64,000 nucleotides of DNA from Bacteroidales bacterium (GCA_016709025.1 JADJEQ010000009.1:176192-240191), one strand, 5' to 3'. Positions 28,416 to 37,282 are shown, counted from the stretch's first letter. Notes: generated by a model not told the origin, from the sequence alone. Numbers and translations: made by a program.

Positions 28416-30209
28416 CTAGTAACGTTTTCTGGGTTTGTAATGTGTGTGAAGCAGGTCATGTGATTTATGGCCAAGGGGTTCACCCAGGAATTCGCTGTAG
28501 ATTTCTGCAACTTCCGGATTCTCATGCGATTTCCTGATCGTCATTTCAGCATCTTCACTGTAAATTGCTTCAGCGCGTTTCTTCCTGATTTCAGGTGAAG
28601 TCGGAATGGGTTGACCACCACCTCCAAGGCATCCACCGGGGCATCCCATGATTTCGATAAAATGGTAGGCTGCTTCACCTTTTTTTACTTTTTCCATCAG
28701 TGCCCTGGCATTTGCCAAACCATGTGCTATAGCAACATTTAACTCTACACCCTCAAGGAAACTCCATTCGGGCTTTACATTCTTGATTTTAATCGATGCT
28801 TCCTTAATGCCTTCCATTCCACGCACCGGTTTGATGTTGAGGTTGGTAAACGGCACTTCCCTTCCTGTAACAATTTCGTATGCAGTACGAAGGGCTGCTT
28901 CCATTACGCCACCGGTTGCACCGAAAATTACGGCGGCTCCTGTTGATTCACCCAATATGCTGTCGTAGTGCTCATCTTCGAGTTTGTCAAAATCAATACC
29001 AGCCTGCTTGATCATCATGGCGAGTTCCCTGGTTGTCAAAACGTAGTCAACATCCTGGTAGCCACTGTCACGCATTTCAGGCCTTTCGCATTCGAACTTT
29101 TTCGCCACACAAGGCATGATGGAAACAACAATCATATCCTGTGCCTTGATGTTGATTTTATCGGCATAATAGGTTTTGGCTACGGCACCAAACATCTGTT
29201 GCGGCGATTTACAGGTTGAAAGGTTATCAAGAAGTTCAGGGTACATGTGTTCCTGGAACTTGATCCAGCCCGGTGAACAGGAAGTCATCATCGGCAATAC
29301 GACAGTCTCATCTTTGTCAACAAGGGCTCTCTTAAGCCTGGTCAGCAATTCTGTACCTTCCTCCATAATGGTCAGGTCGGCGGTGAAGTCTGTATCCAAA
29401 ACCTTGTTGAATCCAAGTTTTTTCAATGCAGCAACCATTTTACCGGTTACCCGCTCGCCAACCTGTATTCCCAGATCTTCTCCCAAAGCAATTCGTGTAG
29501 CAGGGGCAGTCTGTACGACTACAAATTTTGAAGGATTGTAAATGGCATTCCAAACTTCTTCAATGTAGTTGCGTTCAGTCAGCGCTCCGGTAGGACAGCG
29601 GTTGATACACTGTCCGCAGTTGGTGCAGACTACTTCGTGCAAAGGCTTGTTAAGAAATGTGGAGATCTTCTGATGATCACCTTTGTTAATTACGGCCAGC
29701 GCGCTGACACCCTGTAATTCGGTACAGGTCCTGACACAACGCTGACAGCGGATACATTTACTGTCGTCCTTCACTATAGAAGGAGAGGAGATGTCCTGAA
29801 TTTTGGATTCCGGCTTGACAAGGTCAAGAAAAACATGGTCACCAATGCGATATTCACTGGCGAGATCCTGTAATTCGCAATGGCCATTCTTGAAACACTT
29901 GGTGCAGTCTGCATTGTGCTCCGAAAGCAACAACTCAACAATATGCTTCCTTGAAACCCGGACTTTTTCGCTGTTGGTAAACACTTCCATGCCTTCTGAG
30001 ACTGGTGTGGCACACGCTGCAGCCAGTAGTCTGGCACCTTTGACTTCGACAACGCAAACCCGGCAATTGCCGGCTACAGTCAGGTCAGGATGATTACAAA
30101 GGGTGGGGACTCTGAAATTCAGTTTTTTCGCTGCCTCAAGAATGGTTGTGCCCTCTTCCACCGCGATGGGCATATTGTTAATCTTAAGGTTTACTAAATA
30201 TTTGCTCAT
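28416..30209 (-). CDS. hydA: [FeFe] hydrogenase catalytic subunit, group A, TSCSP variant (set 2)
   Basis: A 597-residue paralogue of the set 1 enzyme with the same domain order: [2Fe-2S] (PTLCNHPDLTVAGNCRVC), His-Cys site (HNADCTKCFKNGHC), two [4Fe-4S] motifs (CIRCQRCVRTC and CTNCGQCINRC) and the H-cluster domain. L2 (MPCVAKKFE) and L3 (EIMGCPGGCLGGGGQP) are standard. L1 reads TSCSPGW near residue 309: the second Cys, normally a [4Fe-4S] ligand, is Ser (codon TCA). About 20 residues on it has STCKSPQQ where set 1 has STARSPQQ, an extra Cys. The TSCSP form also occurs in other NADH-linked hydrogenases as I recall, so it is probably functional. It is the last gene of the 31991-28416 operon. 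Confidence 0.9.
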   Translation of the reverse strand: MSKYLVNLKINNMPIAVEEGTTILEAAKKLNFRVPTLCNHPDLTVAGNCRVCVVEVKGARLLAAACATPVSEGMEVFTNSEKVRVSRKHIVELLLSEHNADCTKCFKNGHCELQDLASEYRIGDHVFLDLVKPESKIQDISSPSIVKDDSKCIRCQRCVRTCTELQGVSALAVINKGDHQKISTFLNKPLHEVVCTNCGQCINRCPTGALTERNYIEEVWNAIYNPSKFVVVQTAPATRIALGEDLGIQVGERVTGKMVAALKKLGFNKVLDTDFTADLTIMEEGTELLTRLKRALVDKDETVVLPMMTSCSPGWIKFQEHMYPELLDNLSTCKSPQQMFGAVAKTYYADKINIKAQDMIVVSIMPCVAKKFECERPEMRDSGYQDVDYVLTTRELAMMIKQAGIDFDKLEDEHYDSILGESTGAAVIFGATGGVMEAALRTAYEIVTGREVPFTNLNIKPVRGMEGIKEASIKIKNVKPEWSFLEGVELNVAIAHGLANARALMEKVKKGEAAYHFIEIMGCPGGCLGGGGQPIPTSPEIRKKRAEAIYSEDAEMTIRKSHENPEVAEIYSEFLGEPLGHKSHDLLHTHYKPRKRY

Positions 30210-30317
30210 TTTTTCGCTTGCTTTTTAAGTTTGATACGGTCCGTTGTATGCTCTCCTGCTCATTCAGCCTGATTGGCAAACAACTGTTCCATGTACTTTT
30301 TACTTTGTACTTTGTAC

Positions 30318-31484
30318 TTAATATATGATCTCTTCCCTGAAGTTATCAATAATGGAGTTAAAAGGATTTCCAACCGATTGACCAAGTCCGCATTTGGCGG
30401 CGATTTTCATGGTTCCTGTAAGTTTTTTCAGGTCATCGAGGTAAGCAGGCGAACGCTCGCCCTTTTTAACCGCTTCTATTCCTTTTAACAGTTGCTGGCA
30501 TCCGACCCGGCAAGGGGTGCACTGACCACAGGACTCTTCGGCGAAGAATTCAAGGTAATCGTGCAGCACATTATACATTGAACGTGAACTGTTGAAGATC
30601 ATCATTGAGCCTCCGGTAGGGATACCTTCGAAGCCTATAATGGTGTCGTTGAACTTTTTACGGGGAACGCAATGGCCTGAAGCGCCTCCAACCTGGACGG
30701 CTTTAACGTCACCATCGCCAAATTCATTCACGAATTCATGCAAAGGCATTCCAAGTTCCAGTTCGTAAATACCCGGAACAGGTGTATCGCCTGATACAGA
30801 GAAAACTTTTGATCCGCGTGAGTCTTTGGTCCCCAGTTCCCTGAATTTTTCAGGTCCTATCCGGCAAATCATGGTCGTGTACACCAGTGTCTCAACATTG
30901 TTGATAACAGTTGGTTTACTGTTGTACCCCGCTACAGTAGGGTAGGGGGGCTTGTTGCGTGGTTCGCCGCGCTTGCCTTCCATCGATTCAAACAGCGCAC
31001 TTTCTTCACCGCATACGTAAGCGCCTGAACCTGACTTAAGATAAATGTTGAAATCAATGTTGTTCTTTTTCAGGAAGAGGTTGTATTCTTCAAGTTTCTT
31101 AGTCAAAGGCTTCAATAAAAAGTTGTATTCACCTCTAAGGTAGATATATCCTTCCTTTGCACCAACAACATATCCGCAGATTGCCATCCCGGTAAATATT
31201 TTCTCAGGTACACGGTCAAGGATTTCGCGATCTTTAAAAGTTCCTGGTTCGCCTTCATCGGCGTTACAGATAACATACTTTACATCACTGTCTTCATTGC
31301 GGGCGAATTTCCATTTCAATCCGGTCGGGAAACCGGCACCGCCACGCCCTTTTAATCCACTGTCAATCAGGTCAAGTATAATTTCATCAGCCGGTCGCTT
31401 CAAGGTTTTGACCACTACATCCAAAGGTGTGCACTTATCGTCTATCTCGAAAATAATATCGACTTTTTTAAGGTTATTTTCCAT
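30318..31484 (-). CDS. hydB: NuoF-like NADH/FMN subunit of hydrogenase, short form (set 2)
   Basis: A 388-residue diaphorase core: GRGGAGFPTGLKWKFA, CNADEGEPGTFKDREILD, GAYVCGEESALFESMEG and the [4Fe-4S] motif ESCGQCTPCRVG. Compared with the set 1 protein (597 residues), it lacks both the N-terminal thioredoxin-like [2Fe-2S] domain and the two C-terminal ferredoxin motifs. The frame is clean and MENNLKKVDIIFEIDDKCTP is a plausible start, so this is a natural short form and not a fragment. It follows the NuoE gene by 30 bases and precedes hydA by ~108 bases. The missing clusters suggest a different electron route or partner than set 1. Confidence 0.88.
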   Translation of the reverse strand: MENNLKKVDIIFEIDDKCTPLDVVVKTLKRPADEIILDLIDSGLKGRGGAGFPTGLKWKFARNEDSDVKYVICNADEGEPGTFKDREILDRVPEKIFTGMAICGYVVGAKEGYIYLRGEYNFLLKPLTKKLEEYNLFLKKNNIDFNIYLKSGSGAYVCGEESALFESMEGKRGEPRNKPPYPTVAGYNSKPTVINNVETLVYTTMICRIGPEKFRELGTKDSRGSKVFSVSGDTPVPGIYELELGMPLHEFVNEFGDGDVKAVQVGGASGHCVPRKKFNDTIIGFEGIPTGGSMMIFNSSRSMYNVLHDYLEFFAEESCGQCTPCRVGCQQLLKGIEAVKKGERSPAYLDDLKKLTGTMKIAAKCGLGQSVGNPFNSIIDNFREEIIY

Positions 31485-31514
31485 CTGAGTTCATGTTTAT
31501 GTTTGTGGCCAATC

Positions 31515-31991
31515 TTAAGCTTTCTTTTCTTCTTTAGCGTATTCTTCAATAATTTCCAGGGCTTTCTGGGGAGTCAGATCTGGATAAATCTCGTCGTTCA
31601 CCAGCATTACAGGGCCTTTGTGGCACCAGCCCAGGCAATTGGCGGTCAGTAATGTGAATTTCTTATCATGTGTTGTTTCCCCAACCTTTACTTTCAGGGC
31701 ATTGCTGAGTACTTTAATAACCTCATCCTTACCCTTCATATGGCAGGTGATTGTTTTACATACCCTTATGATGTTTTTACCTCTTGGAACCGTGTCGAGA
31801 AAGGTGTAGAATGAAGCTGTTCCGTAAACATCTGCTGCTGAAAGATCCAGTTCCCTGGCAACACTTAAAAGAGCTTCTTCTGAAAGGTAATGCTCTTTTT
31901 GCACAATCCCCTGCAAAACAGGCATCAGGCTGTTTCGGGTTTTGCCATTCTTTTCAACAAGTTCTTTAACTAATGCTTCTGTTGTTAACAT
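31515..31991 (-). CDS. hydC: NuoE/HndA-type [2Fe-2S] subunit (set 2)
   Basis: A 158-residue thioredoxin-fold subunit with the ligands CKTITCHMKG (C-x4-C) and CLGWCHKGP (C-x3-C), and the helical N-terminus VVEKN..LMPVLQGIVQKEHYL typical of NuoE. It is the first gene of the set 2 operon (NuoE, NuoF, hydA), whereas the set 1 NuoE is the last of its unit. A Shine-Dalgarno-like AGGAGG-type stretch (GGAGGAATTC on the minus strand) lies just before the ATG. A perfect Rex-type operator lies 100 bases upstream. Confidence 0.88.
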   Translation of the reverse strand: MLTTEALVKELVEKNGKTRNSLMPVLQGIVQKEHYLSEEALLSVARELDLSAADVYGTASFYTFLDTVPRGKNIIRVCKTITCHMKGKDEVIKVLSNALKVKVGETTHDKKFTLLTANCLGWCHKGPVMLVNDEIYPDLTPQKALEIIEEYAKEEKKA

Positions 31992-32043
31992 TGAATTCCT
32001 CCAAATTTTAGTGTAACATACTGATTAATTGGTATTTTGAGTG

Positions 32044-32075
32044 TGACCTGTGAATTGATTAACAATTCAGGGTCA
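32044..32075. promoter_or_regulatory. 32-base imperfect inverted repeat in the set 2 leader
   Basis: Arms TGACCTGTGAATTG and CAATTCAGGGTCA surround ATTAA. It lies between the Rex-type site and the start of the 31991 gene, so it may be an operator or an mRNA hairpin. No named family matches. Confidence 0.4.
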
Positions 32076-32108
32076 AAAATAAAAATTCTTTTGTGAAAGC
32101 ATTCACAA
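32074..32108 (-). promoter_or_regulatory. Rex-type operator with putative -7 element for the set 2 hydrogenase operon
   Basis: TTGTGAAAGCATTCACAA at 32091-32108 is a perfect match to the Rex operator (TTGTGAA, four bases, TTCACAA). On the minus strand TATTTTTG (32074-32081) fits TAnnTTTG, so the operator would cover the -33 region and block transcription when NADH is low. Rex control of NADH-linked hydrogenases is known in other anaerobes. No rex gene is in the window. Confidence 0.7.
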
Positions 32109-32273
32109 TACTCATGTTTTTTTTGTCCGGCAACTCAATTTATAATAGTTCTAAACATCGGATTATAAGAGTATACCTGTACATAGAATCATGAAGCACC
32201 AGTGCAGAGCATTTTTCACCAAATCGGCCAATTCGGGTAATCATGTCCCGGATATTTCTATTTTTGTCATGAC

Positions 32274-33041
32274 ATGGAAAGTTTCAGATATTTTCTTGAA
32301 TTTGCTTACAATGGTTCCGGGTTTCATGGCTGGCAGATGCAACCGAATGCTCATACTGTGCAGGAACAAATGCAACATGCATTGTCCATGATTTTAGGAA
32401 ATCCGGTAATGCTTACTGGAGCCGGAAGAACCGATACGGGTGTACATGCACGCTGTTTTTTCGCCCATTTCGATTCAGGGGAATGGATGGATGTTACCGC
32501 GCTCGCGCTCCTGGTTGCAAGGCTTAACAGGTTTCTTCCCTCATCCATAGCAATATATAATGCCTACAGTGTAAAACCGGATATTCACGCCCGTTTTTCG
32601 GCTTTGTCACGCACTTATCGTTACTATATTTCCAGGAAGAAAGATCCGTTTTCGGTTGATTTTTCATGGAATTATACTGCAAAGCTCGATGTTGATTCAA
32701 TGAAAATTGCCGCAGAAACATTGTTGGAATACAAGGACTTTACCTGTTTTACAAAATCGCACACACAAACACTAACCAACGATTGCCTGATTTATGAATC
32801 CAATTTTATGGAAGAGGGATCCATGCTGATCTATCATGTGAAGGCTAACCGGTTCCTGCGCAATATGGTCAGGGCCATTGTTGGTACTATGATTGAAGTG
32901 GGAAAAGGGACTATAGATTCAGCCCGGTTAAGGGGGATCATTGAGAAGGGGACACGATCAGACGCCGGTATGTCGGTTCCGGCCTGCGGCCTTTTTTTGG
33001 AAGATATTGAGTATCCGCCGGATATCAGATTATTGCCCTGA
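32274..33041 (+). CDS. truA: tRNA pseudouridine(38-40) synthase TruA
   Basis: A 255-residue enzyme that isomerises uridines 38-40 in the anticodon arm of tRNA. It shows the family's opening motif (FAYNGSGFHGWQMQPN), the catalytic Asp in GAGRTDTGVHA (near residue 55), and later RTYRYYIS and FLRNMVRAIVGTMIEVG. The length is normal. It is divergent from the hydrogenase operon, and its 3' end overlaps the convergent DUF456 gene by 17 bases. Confidence 0.93.
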   Translation: MESFRYFLEFAYNGSGFHGWQMQPNAHTVQEQMQHALSMILGNPVMLTGAGRTDTGVHARCFFAHFDSGEWMDVTALALLVARLNRFLPSSIAIYNAYSVKPDIHARFSALSRTYRYYISRKKDPFSVDFSWNYTAKLDVDSMKIAAETLLEYKDFTCFTKSHTQTLTNDCLIYESNFMEEGSMLIYHVKANRFLRNMVRAIVGTMIEVGKGTIDSARLRGIIEKGTRSDAGMSVPACGLFLEDIEYPPDIRLLP

Positions 33042-33501
33042 AGAAGTAGAATGCGAGGATAATTGAAGTGGTTAGTTTCATTATGGTTCCGGCAATGAAT
33101 CCGATAAATGAGCCAAACCCTGATCGCAATGCAGTTGCGGAATTTTTACCACCAATCAATTCACCAATAACTGCACCGATAAAAGGACCTGCTATCATAC
33201 CGAAAGGAGGGAAGAAGAAAATACCTGTTATCAGACCGATGGTAGCACCCCAAACACCACTGCGGCTTCCGCCGAATTTTTTTGTGCCCCAGATTGGCAC
33301 ATAATAGTCGAGTAGGGTAACTGCAATAACAACAAGGAGCCAGACTCCAAGAAACCGGAAACTGAATATTTCTTCATTGACTGCAAGCAAAGTCAGCAGG
33401 GCTATATAGCTCAGGGGAGGACCCGGAATGAAAGGCAAAATGCAACCGGCAATTCCGGCAATGGTTAATACAACCCCAAGTGATATCCAAATCCAGTCCA
33501 T
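33025..33501 (-). CDS. DUF456 family membrane protein
   Basis: A 158-residue inner-membrane protein with about four or five hydrophobic segments and the Gly-rich blocks GIAGCILPFIPGPPLSYIAL and GPFIGAVIGELIGGKN typical of DUF456. Function is unknown. The start is 5 bases from the stop of the upstream lipoprotein gene, so the two are probably co-transcribed. Confidence 0.82.
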   Translation of the reverse strand: MDWIWISLGVVLTIAGIAGCILPFIPGPPLSYIALLTLLAVNEEIFSFRFLGVWLLVVIAVTLLDYYVPIWGTKKFGGSRSGVWGATIGLITGIFFFPPFGMIAGPFIGAVIGELIGGKNSATALRSGFGSFIGFIAGTIMKLTTSIILAFYFFRAII

Positions 33502-33506
33502 ATGTG

Positions 33507-33974
33507 CTATTTTAAGGGAACAAAATTAAACCGGGTGATTTTGTTATCATCACCCGGATTTTCGATGATGACCATAATATTTCCTTCCGGCTGGTTCAAA
33601 TAGGTTATTCTTTTAGGAAATTCATTGCCGGGATTATCGAAAACCAGACTATCTCCGGGGGTATTTATGAGCCTGAAAGAAGTTTCTTCATTTCCATGAC
33701 GGACAATGTAGTTCCAGGTTGCGCCGGTTTTCCTGATCGACAAAGATTCCCTGAAGATGGTATCTTTATTCACCAGTTGGTATCCATATCCGGTTAAAAG
33801 GGTGTCCCCGGATGTTTTCCATCCCTCATAAAAACCCAAAGAAGTGTCAGCGCGATTTCCTGTAAGCCATTTTAGAAGACCCTGGTCATTGCCTTCAACT
33901 TTAGAATTATTACAACCTGTTGTAATAAACATCAGGAATAGTATAAAAACCAGCAGGTTAATTTTTAATTTCAT
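33507..33974 (-). CDS. Small lipoprotein of unknown function
   Basis: A 155-residue protein with a lipoprotein signal (hydrophobic 5-18, lipobox TTGCNN with Cys21). The mature part (LLKWLTGNRADTSLGFYEGW, TGATWNYIV, PKRITYLNQPEGN) looks like the small beta-barrel-type 'WLxGxW' proteins of this phylum (DUF6265-like). I am not certain of the family. It probably lies in the periplasm or on the outer membrane. Confidence 0.7.
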   Translation of the reverse strand: MKLKINLLVFILFLMFITTGCNNSKVEGNDQGLLKWLTGNRADTSLGFYEGWKTSGDTLLTGYGYQLVNKDTIFRESLSIRKTGATWNYIVRHGNEETSFRLINTPGDSLVFDNPGNEFPKRITYLNQPEGNIMVIIENPGDDNKITRFNFVPLK

Positions 33975-34297
33975 CTTTTATCAATTTTGATTTTATTGGA
34001 CAAATAGCCCGTCCCGCTCAGGTGGGAGTGCATTCCTGCCTGAAAACAGCAGTCAGTCAGGCCCGCAATTCTGAAAATAATTACATAGTATCTCACGTTC
34101 GCAATTCATGGGGGTTTCATAAGAATTCTGATTCATTATGCATAATTAGTTCTGTAAATATATGCAAGTCCGGGATATCCCTATACCTCTCAGAATAATT
34201 TCCTAAAAAATCACAATTTTAACAATATACAACTACCAGACAGCGGCAGAGATTAAACAATAAGCTTGATTTTGTTGTTGTTTAAACATTTGAGGCT
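33975..34297. other. 323-base intergenic region
   Basis: It lies between divergent genes. A few GC-rich bases near 34010-34070 contrast with AT-rich flanks, but no stable hairpin, tRNA or clear promoter pair was found. Confidence 0.35.
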
Positions 34298-34888
34298 ATG
34301 AAAAATAAAGATATTTCAAACGAAGGAAAGCTGACCATCATTGCTGGCTTATTGTGTTTCGCAATTGCCATGCAGTCCTGTGCACAAAAACCACAAAATG
34401 AAGCTGTGATGAAGGATAATACCATTAAAGTAACTGAGAAGGTTCTGAAAAGCGATGAGGAGTGGAAAAAACTACTTACACCGGAGCAATACAATGTTTT
34501 ACGTCAGAAAGGGACTGAGCGACCGCATACAGGCCTTTACGATCAGCATTTTGTAAAGGGAGCCTACTTTTGTGCAGCTTGCGGACTCGAACTATTTGAA
34601 TCCGGTTCAAAGTTTGATGCAGGATGCGGATGGCCGAGTTTCAGTGAGCCTTCGGTGAAAGGAAGCATTGATGAGAACAAGGACATAAGCTTTGGAATGG
34701 TAAGAACAGAGGTTGTTTGCTCACGCTGTGGTGGTCACCTGGGACATGTGTTTAATGATGGTCCTCCTCCTACGGGTTTGCGGTATTGTATAAACTCAGC
34801 TTCACTTGTTTTTAAGAGTGCGGCTCAGATTGAGAAGGAACAAAAGTCAGTTTCCGGATCTGATTCAACCGCTATTTCAGGTGAATAA
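34298..34888 (+). CDS. msrB: Peptide-methionine (R)-S-oxide reductase MsrB, lipoprotein form
   Basis: A 196-residue repair enzyme that reduces methionine-R-sulfoxide in proteins. It shows the zinc ligands CAACG and CSRCGGHLGHVF, the segment CGWPSFSEP, and the catalytic Cys in RYCINSASL near residue 168. The N-terminus (LTIIAGLLCFAIAMQSCAQK) is a lipoprotein signal, so it acts outside the cytoplasm, repairing envelope proteins. The gene is monocistronic; its 3' end overlaps the convergent serine hydrolase gene by 17 bases. Confidence 0.93.
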   Translation: MKNKDISNEGKLTIIAGLLCFAIAMQSCAQKPQNEAVMKDNTIKVTEKVLKSDEEWKKLLTPEQYNVLRQKGTERPHTGLYDQHFVKGAYFCAACGLELFESGSKFDAGCGWPSFSEPSVKGSIDENKDISFGMVRTEVVCSRCGGHLGHVFNDGPPPTGLRYCINSASLVFKSAAQIEKEQKSVSGSDSTAISGE

Positions 34889-36410
34889 ACTCGAGTTCTG
34901 TGAAATCAAAATCAGGATTCGGGACATCGATCAGCAGTTTCGCAACCTGATCTGTATCAATGATAAATGCCGCTTTCCCTTCCGGTAATGATGGAACATC
35001 CTGAAATTTTATTTTGAAGGTATTGTATTGCCAATGCTTCAATGAACTATGGAACATGGGCGTAGGAATAAAACTAAGATAAAGCAGATTATTCCTTATT
35101 TCCACTTTAATTTCACCATAAACATCACTTAAGTAGGTGCCGGTGTATTTTTCAAGCGGCAGGGTAGGAGAGGTGCCGGTAATAAGCTTTAACGCTTCTT
35201 CTTCCAGCTTTTTATTTTCAGCATCTTTATTCTTCTCAATCAGATCATAAAATGTGGTACTCCAATCTGTTGTATCGTTTGAAAGATAAGTGTCAAGGAT
35301 TTTGTATGAGAGAGGGTAATACAATGATGAATTCTTATTGGTCAGAATAACGAATCCCAGACCAGCTTCCGGTACGAAGGCAGTAAATGAAATCATTCCA
35401 TCATAGCCACCTGAGTGTGAAATCACTTTTTTCCCATGGTAATCCATCAGGCCCCATCCCATACCATAACTTTTAAAATGGGTGGATGGCCATAAATTTT
35501 CGGAAAAGGCTGAAACACGTTGAATGGTTTGTGGTGTCCAGAGTTCCCTCAGGGATTTTTCACTGACAATGGTTTCGTCACCCCATTTTCCTTTGTGCAG
35601 TTGCAGTTGAATCCATTTGATCATATCGGCAGCAGTGCTGTTAATTGATCCTGCCGGACCTATATTGTCCCAGTTTAAATAATCTATGCTGATGACCTGC
35701 CCGTCCACATCGTTGTGGGGGAGGGCTGTATTCCCTTTTAAATCAAGTTGTTTTATGCTTGTGGTGGTATGATTCATGCCCAGTGGTTTGAAAATTCGTT
35801 GACTGAGAAAATCATCCCACGTTGTTCCACTGACTGATGCAACTATTTGTCCGGCAGCCAGGTACATAATATTGGAATAACCGAAATTAGTTCTGAAACC
35901 ATATTTTGGTTTCAGTAAGGCAGCCCTTTTAATAACTTCATCTCTTGACCAGACACTTCCGTACCATATAAGATCACCACTAAAAGTTTCAAGCCCTGAC
36001 CGGTGTGAAAGCAGGTCTCTGATGGTCATGTTTTGAGTAACATAAGGATCGTAAAGCCGGAACCATGGAAGGTAATCAACTACTTTGTCGTCCCATTTAA
36101 TTTTTCCCTCATCCACCAATATACCTAAGGCTGTTGCTGTAAAAGATTTTGTGTTGGATGCTACTGCAAAAGAAGTGTTTTCATCGATTTTACTTTTCTT
36201 TTCGGTTTCTCTTACGCCATAGCCTTTGAGTAGTACAATACTGTCATTTTTTATGATTGCTACGGCCATTCCGGGAACTTCCCATTTTACCAATGCAGCA
36301 TTGAAGTAAGAATCCAGTTTGTCAGACTTTTGGATATCCTGAGCAGAAACGTCAAGGCAGCCTGATAATAAAAAACCAATGAACAGAAATAATCTGAGTA
36401 GCTGGTTCAT
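34872..36410 (-). CDS. Serine hydrolase of the class C beta-lactamase/esterase family
   Basis: A 512-residue secreted protein. I chose the start at 36410 (MNQLLRLFLFIGFLLSGC), which begins a signal peptide with a possible lipobox and lies 14 bases after the preceding stop; the frame extends 45 residues further up into that gene. Motifs: SxxK in ASNTKSF, YSN in FGYSNIMY and HSGG in VISHSGGYDG. The C-terminal ~110 residues (LPLEKYTGTYLSDVYGEIKV) are the DUF3471-type domain often attached. Substrate unknown; such proteins act on peptides or esters. Confidence 0.85.
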   Translation of the reverse strand: MNQLLRLFLFIGFLLSGCLDVSAQDIQKSDKLDSYFNAALVKWEVPGMAVAIIKNDSIVLLKGYGVRETEKKSKIDENTSFAVASNTKSFTATALGILVDEGKIKWDDKVVDYLPWFRLYDPYVTQNMTIRDLLSHRSGLETFSGDLIWYGSVWSRDEVIKRAALLKPKYGFRTNFGYSNIMYLAAGQIVASVSGTTWDDFLSQRIFKPLGMNHTTTSIKQLDLKGNTALPHNDVDGQVISIDYLNWDNIGPAGSINSTAADMIKWIQLQLHKGKWGDETIVSEKSLRELWTPQTIQRVSAFSENLWPSTHFKSYGMGWGLMDYHGKKVISHSGGYDGMISFTAFVPEAGLGFVILTNKNSSLYYPLSYKILDTYLSNDTTDWSTTFYDLIEKNKDAENKKLEEEALKLITGTSPTLPLEKYTGTYLSDVYGEIKVEIRNNLLYLSFIPTPMFHSSLKHWQYNTFKIKFQDVPSLPEGKAAFIIDTDQVAKLLIDVPNPDFDFTELEFIHLK

Positions 36411-36423
36411 AACGAGATAATGC

Positions 36424-37263
36424 TTAATTTGCGTGGAAACCGATAAGCCCATCAATGGCTGACCTGTATATTTTATTTGTTTTAATCCCTGCTTTTTCTG
36501 CCGATACCTGGAGAATATCACGAAAGTAATAAGCAACAGAACCAAGAAAATTTACATTGACTGATTTATAGTTATTGTATTTGCTGACATTGATTCTGAA
36601 AAAGTCATCAAAGCAATTCGTAACAAGCTCCTTCATGTATGAATGATGGATATTTTCGAGAATGAATGGGCTGAAAGAAGCAAGAAAGCGGTTTGGCCTT
36701 GGTTGATTGTATAAGGCATCGAGGATTGTTTCAACTGTTGGCTTGAATTGATGATTGAATTTTTCTATGATATCTCCCGGAATTTTCCCCTGAAAATAAT
36801 CAATGAGCAATTGTTTTCCCATGTAGGCTCCACTTCCTTCGTCGCCGAGGAGGTATCCCAGGGATACGACATTATCGGTAATTTCATAACCATCAAAATA
36901 ACAGGAGTTGGAACCTGTACCCAAAATGCAGGCTATGCCAGCTTCATGACCGCATAAAGCTCTCGCGGCACCCAGCAGATCGTGGTGAACTTCAATACTT
37001 GCAAGGTTAAAAAAATCATGGAGTACATTGTCGATGGTCTGGCATTTTCTTTCAGTGGAACATCCAGCTCCATAGTAGAAGATTTCTTTTACTTTGTCAG
37101 GATATATGAAAGGATACAGTTCTTTATCAAGGACTTCCCTTATGGCTATCGAATTCATATGGTAAGGATTGATACCAATTGTTTGAATTGTTTTTCTATC
37201 ACCATTCGTATCAATCAAGCACCAGTCTGTCTTTGTGGATCCGCTATCTGCAATTAGAATCAT
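36424..37263 (-). CDS. BadF/BadG-type ATPase, probable N-acetylglucosamine kinase-like
   Basis: A 279-residue ASKHA-fold protein: phosphate-1 loop ADSGSTKTDW at the N-terminus, LGTGSNSC near residue 115 and LGDEGSGAYMG near 140. These fit the Bacteroidota sugar-kinase branch of the BadF family. It likely phosphorylates an amino sugar released from peptidoglycan or glycans. It lies 14 bases upstream of the serine hydrolase gene and 19 bases after the diacylglycerol kinase gene, so the three may be one operon. Confidence 0.83.
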   Translation of the reverse strand: MILIADSGSTKTDWCLIDTNGDRKTIQTIGINPYHMNSIAIREVLDKELYPFIYPDKVKEIFYYGAGCSTERKCQTIDNVLHDFFNLASIEVHHDLLGAARALCGHEAGIACILGTGSNSCYFDGYEITDNVVSLGYLLGDEGSGAYMGKQLLIDYFQGKIPGDIIEKFNHQFKPTVETILDALYNQPRPNRFLASFSPFILENIHHSYMKELVTNCFDDFFRINVSKYNNYKSVNVNFLGSVAYYFRDILQVSAEKAGIKTNKIYRSAIDGLIGFHAN

Positions 37264-37282
37264 ATGATCAGTTTATTTTATA

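Noticed and set aside
36411..36545. N-terminal extension of the serine hydrolase
   Set aside because: It overlaps the sugar-kinase gene, and the ATG at 36410 begins a proper signal peptide.
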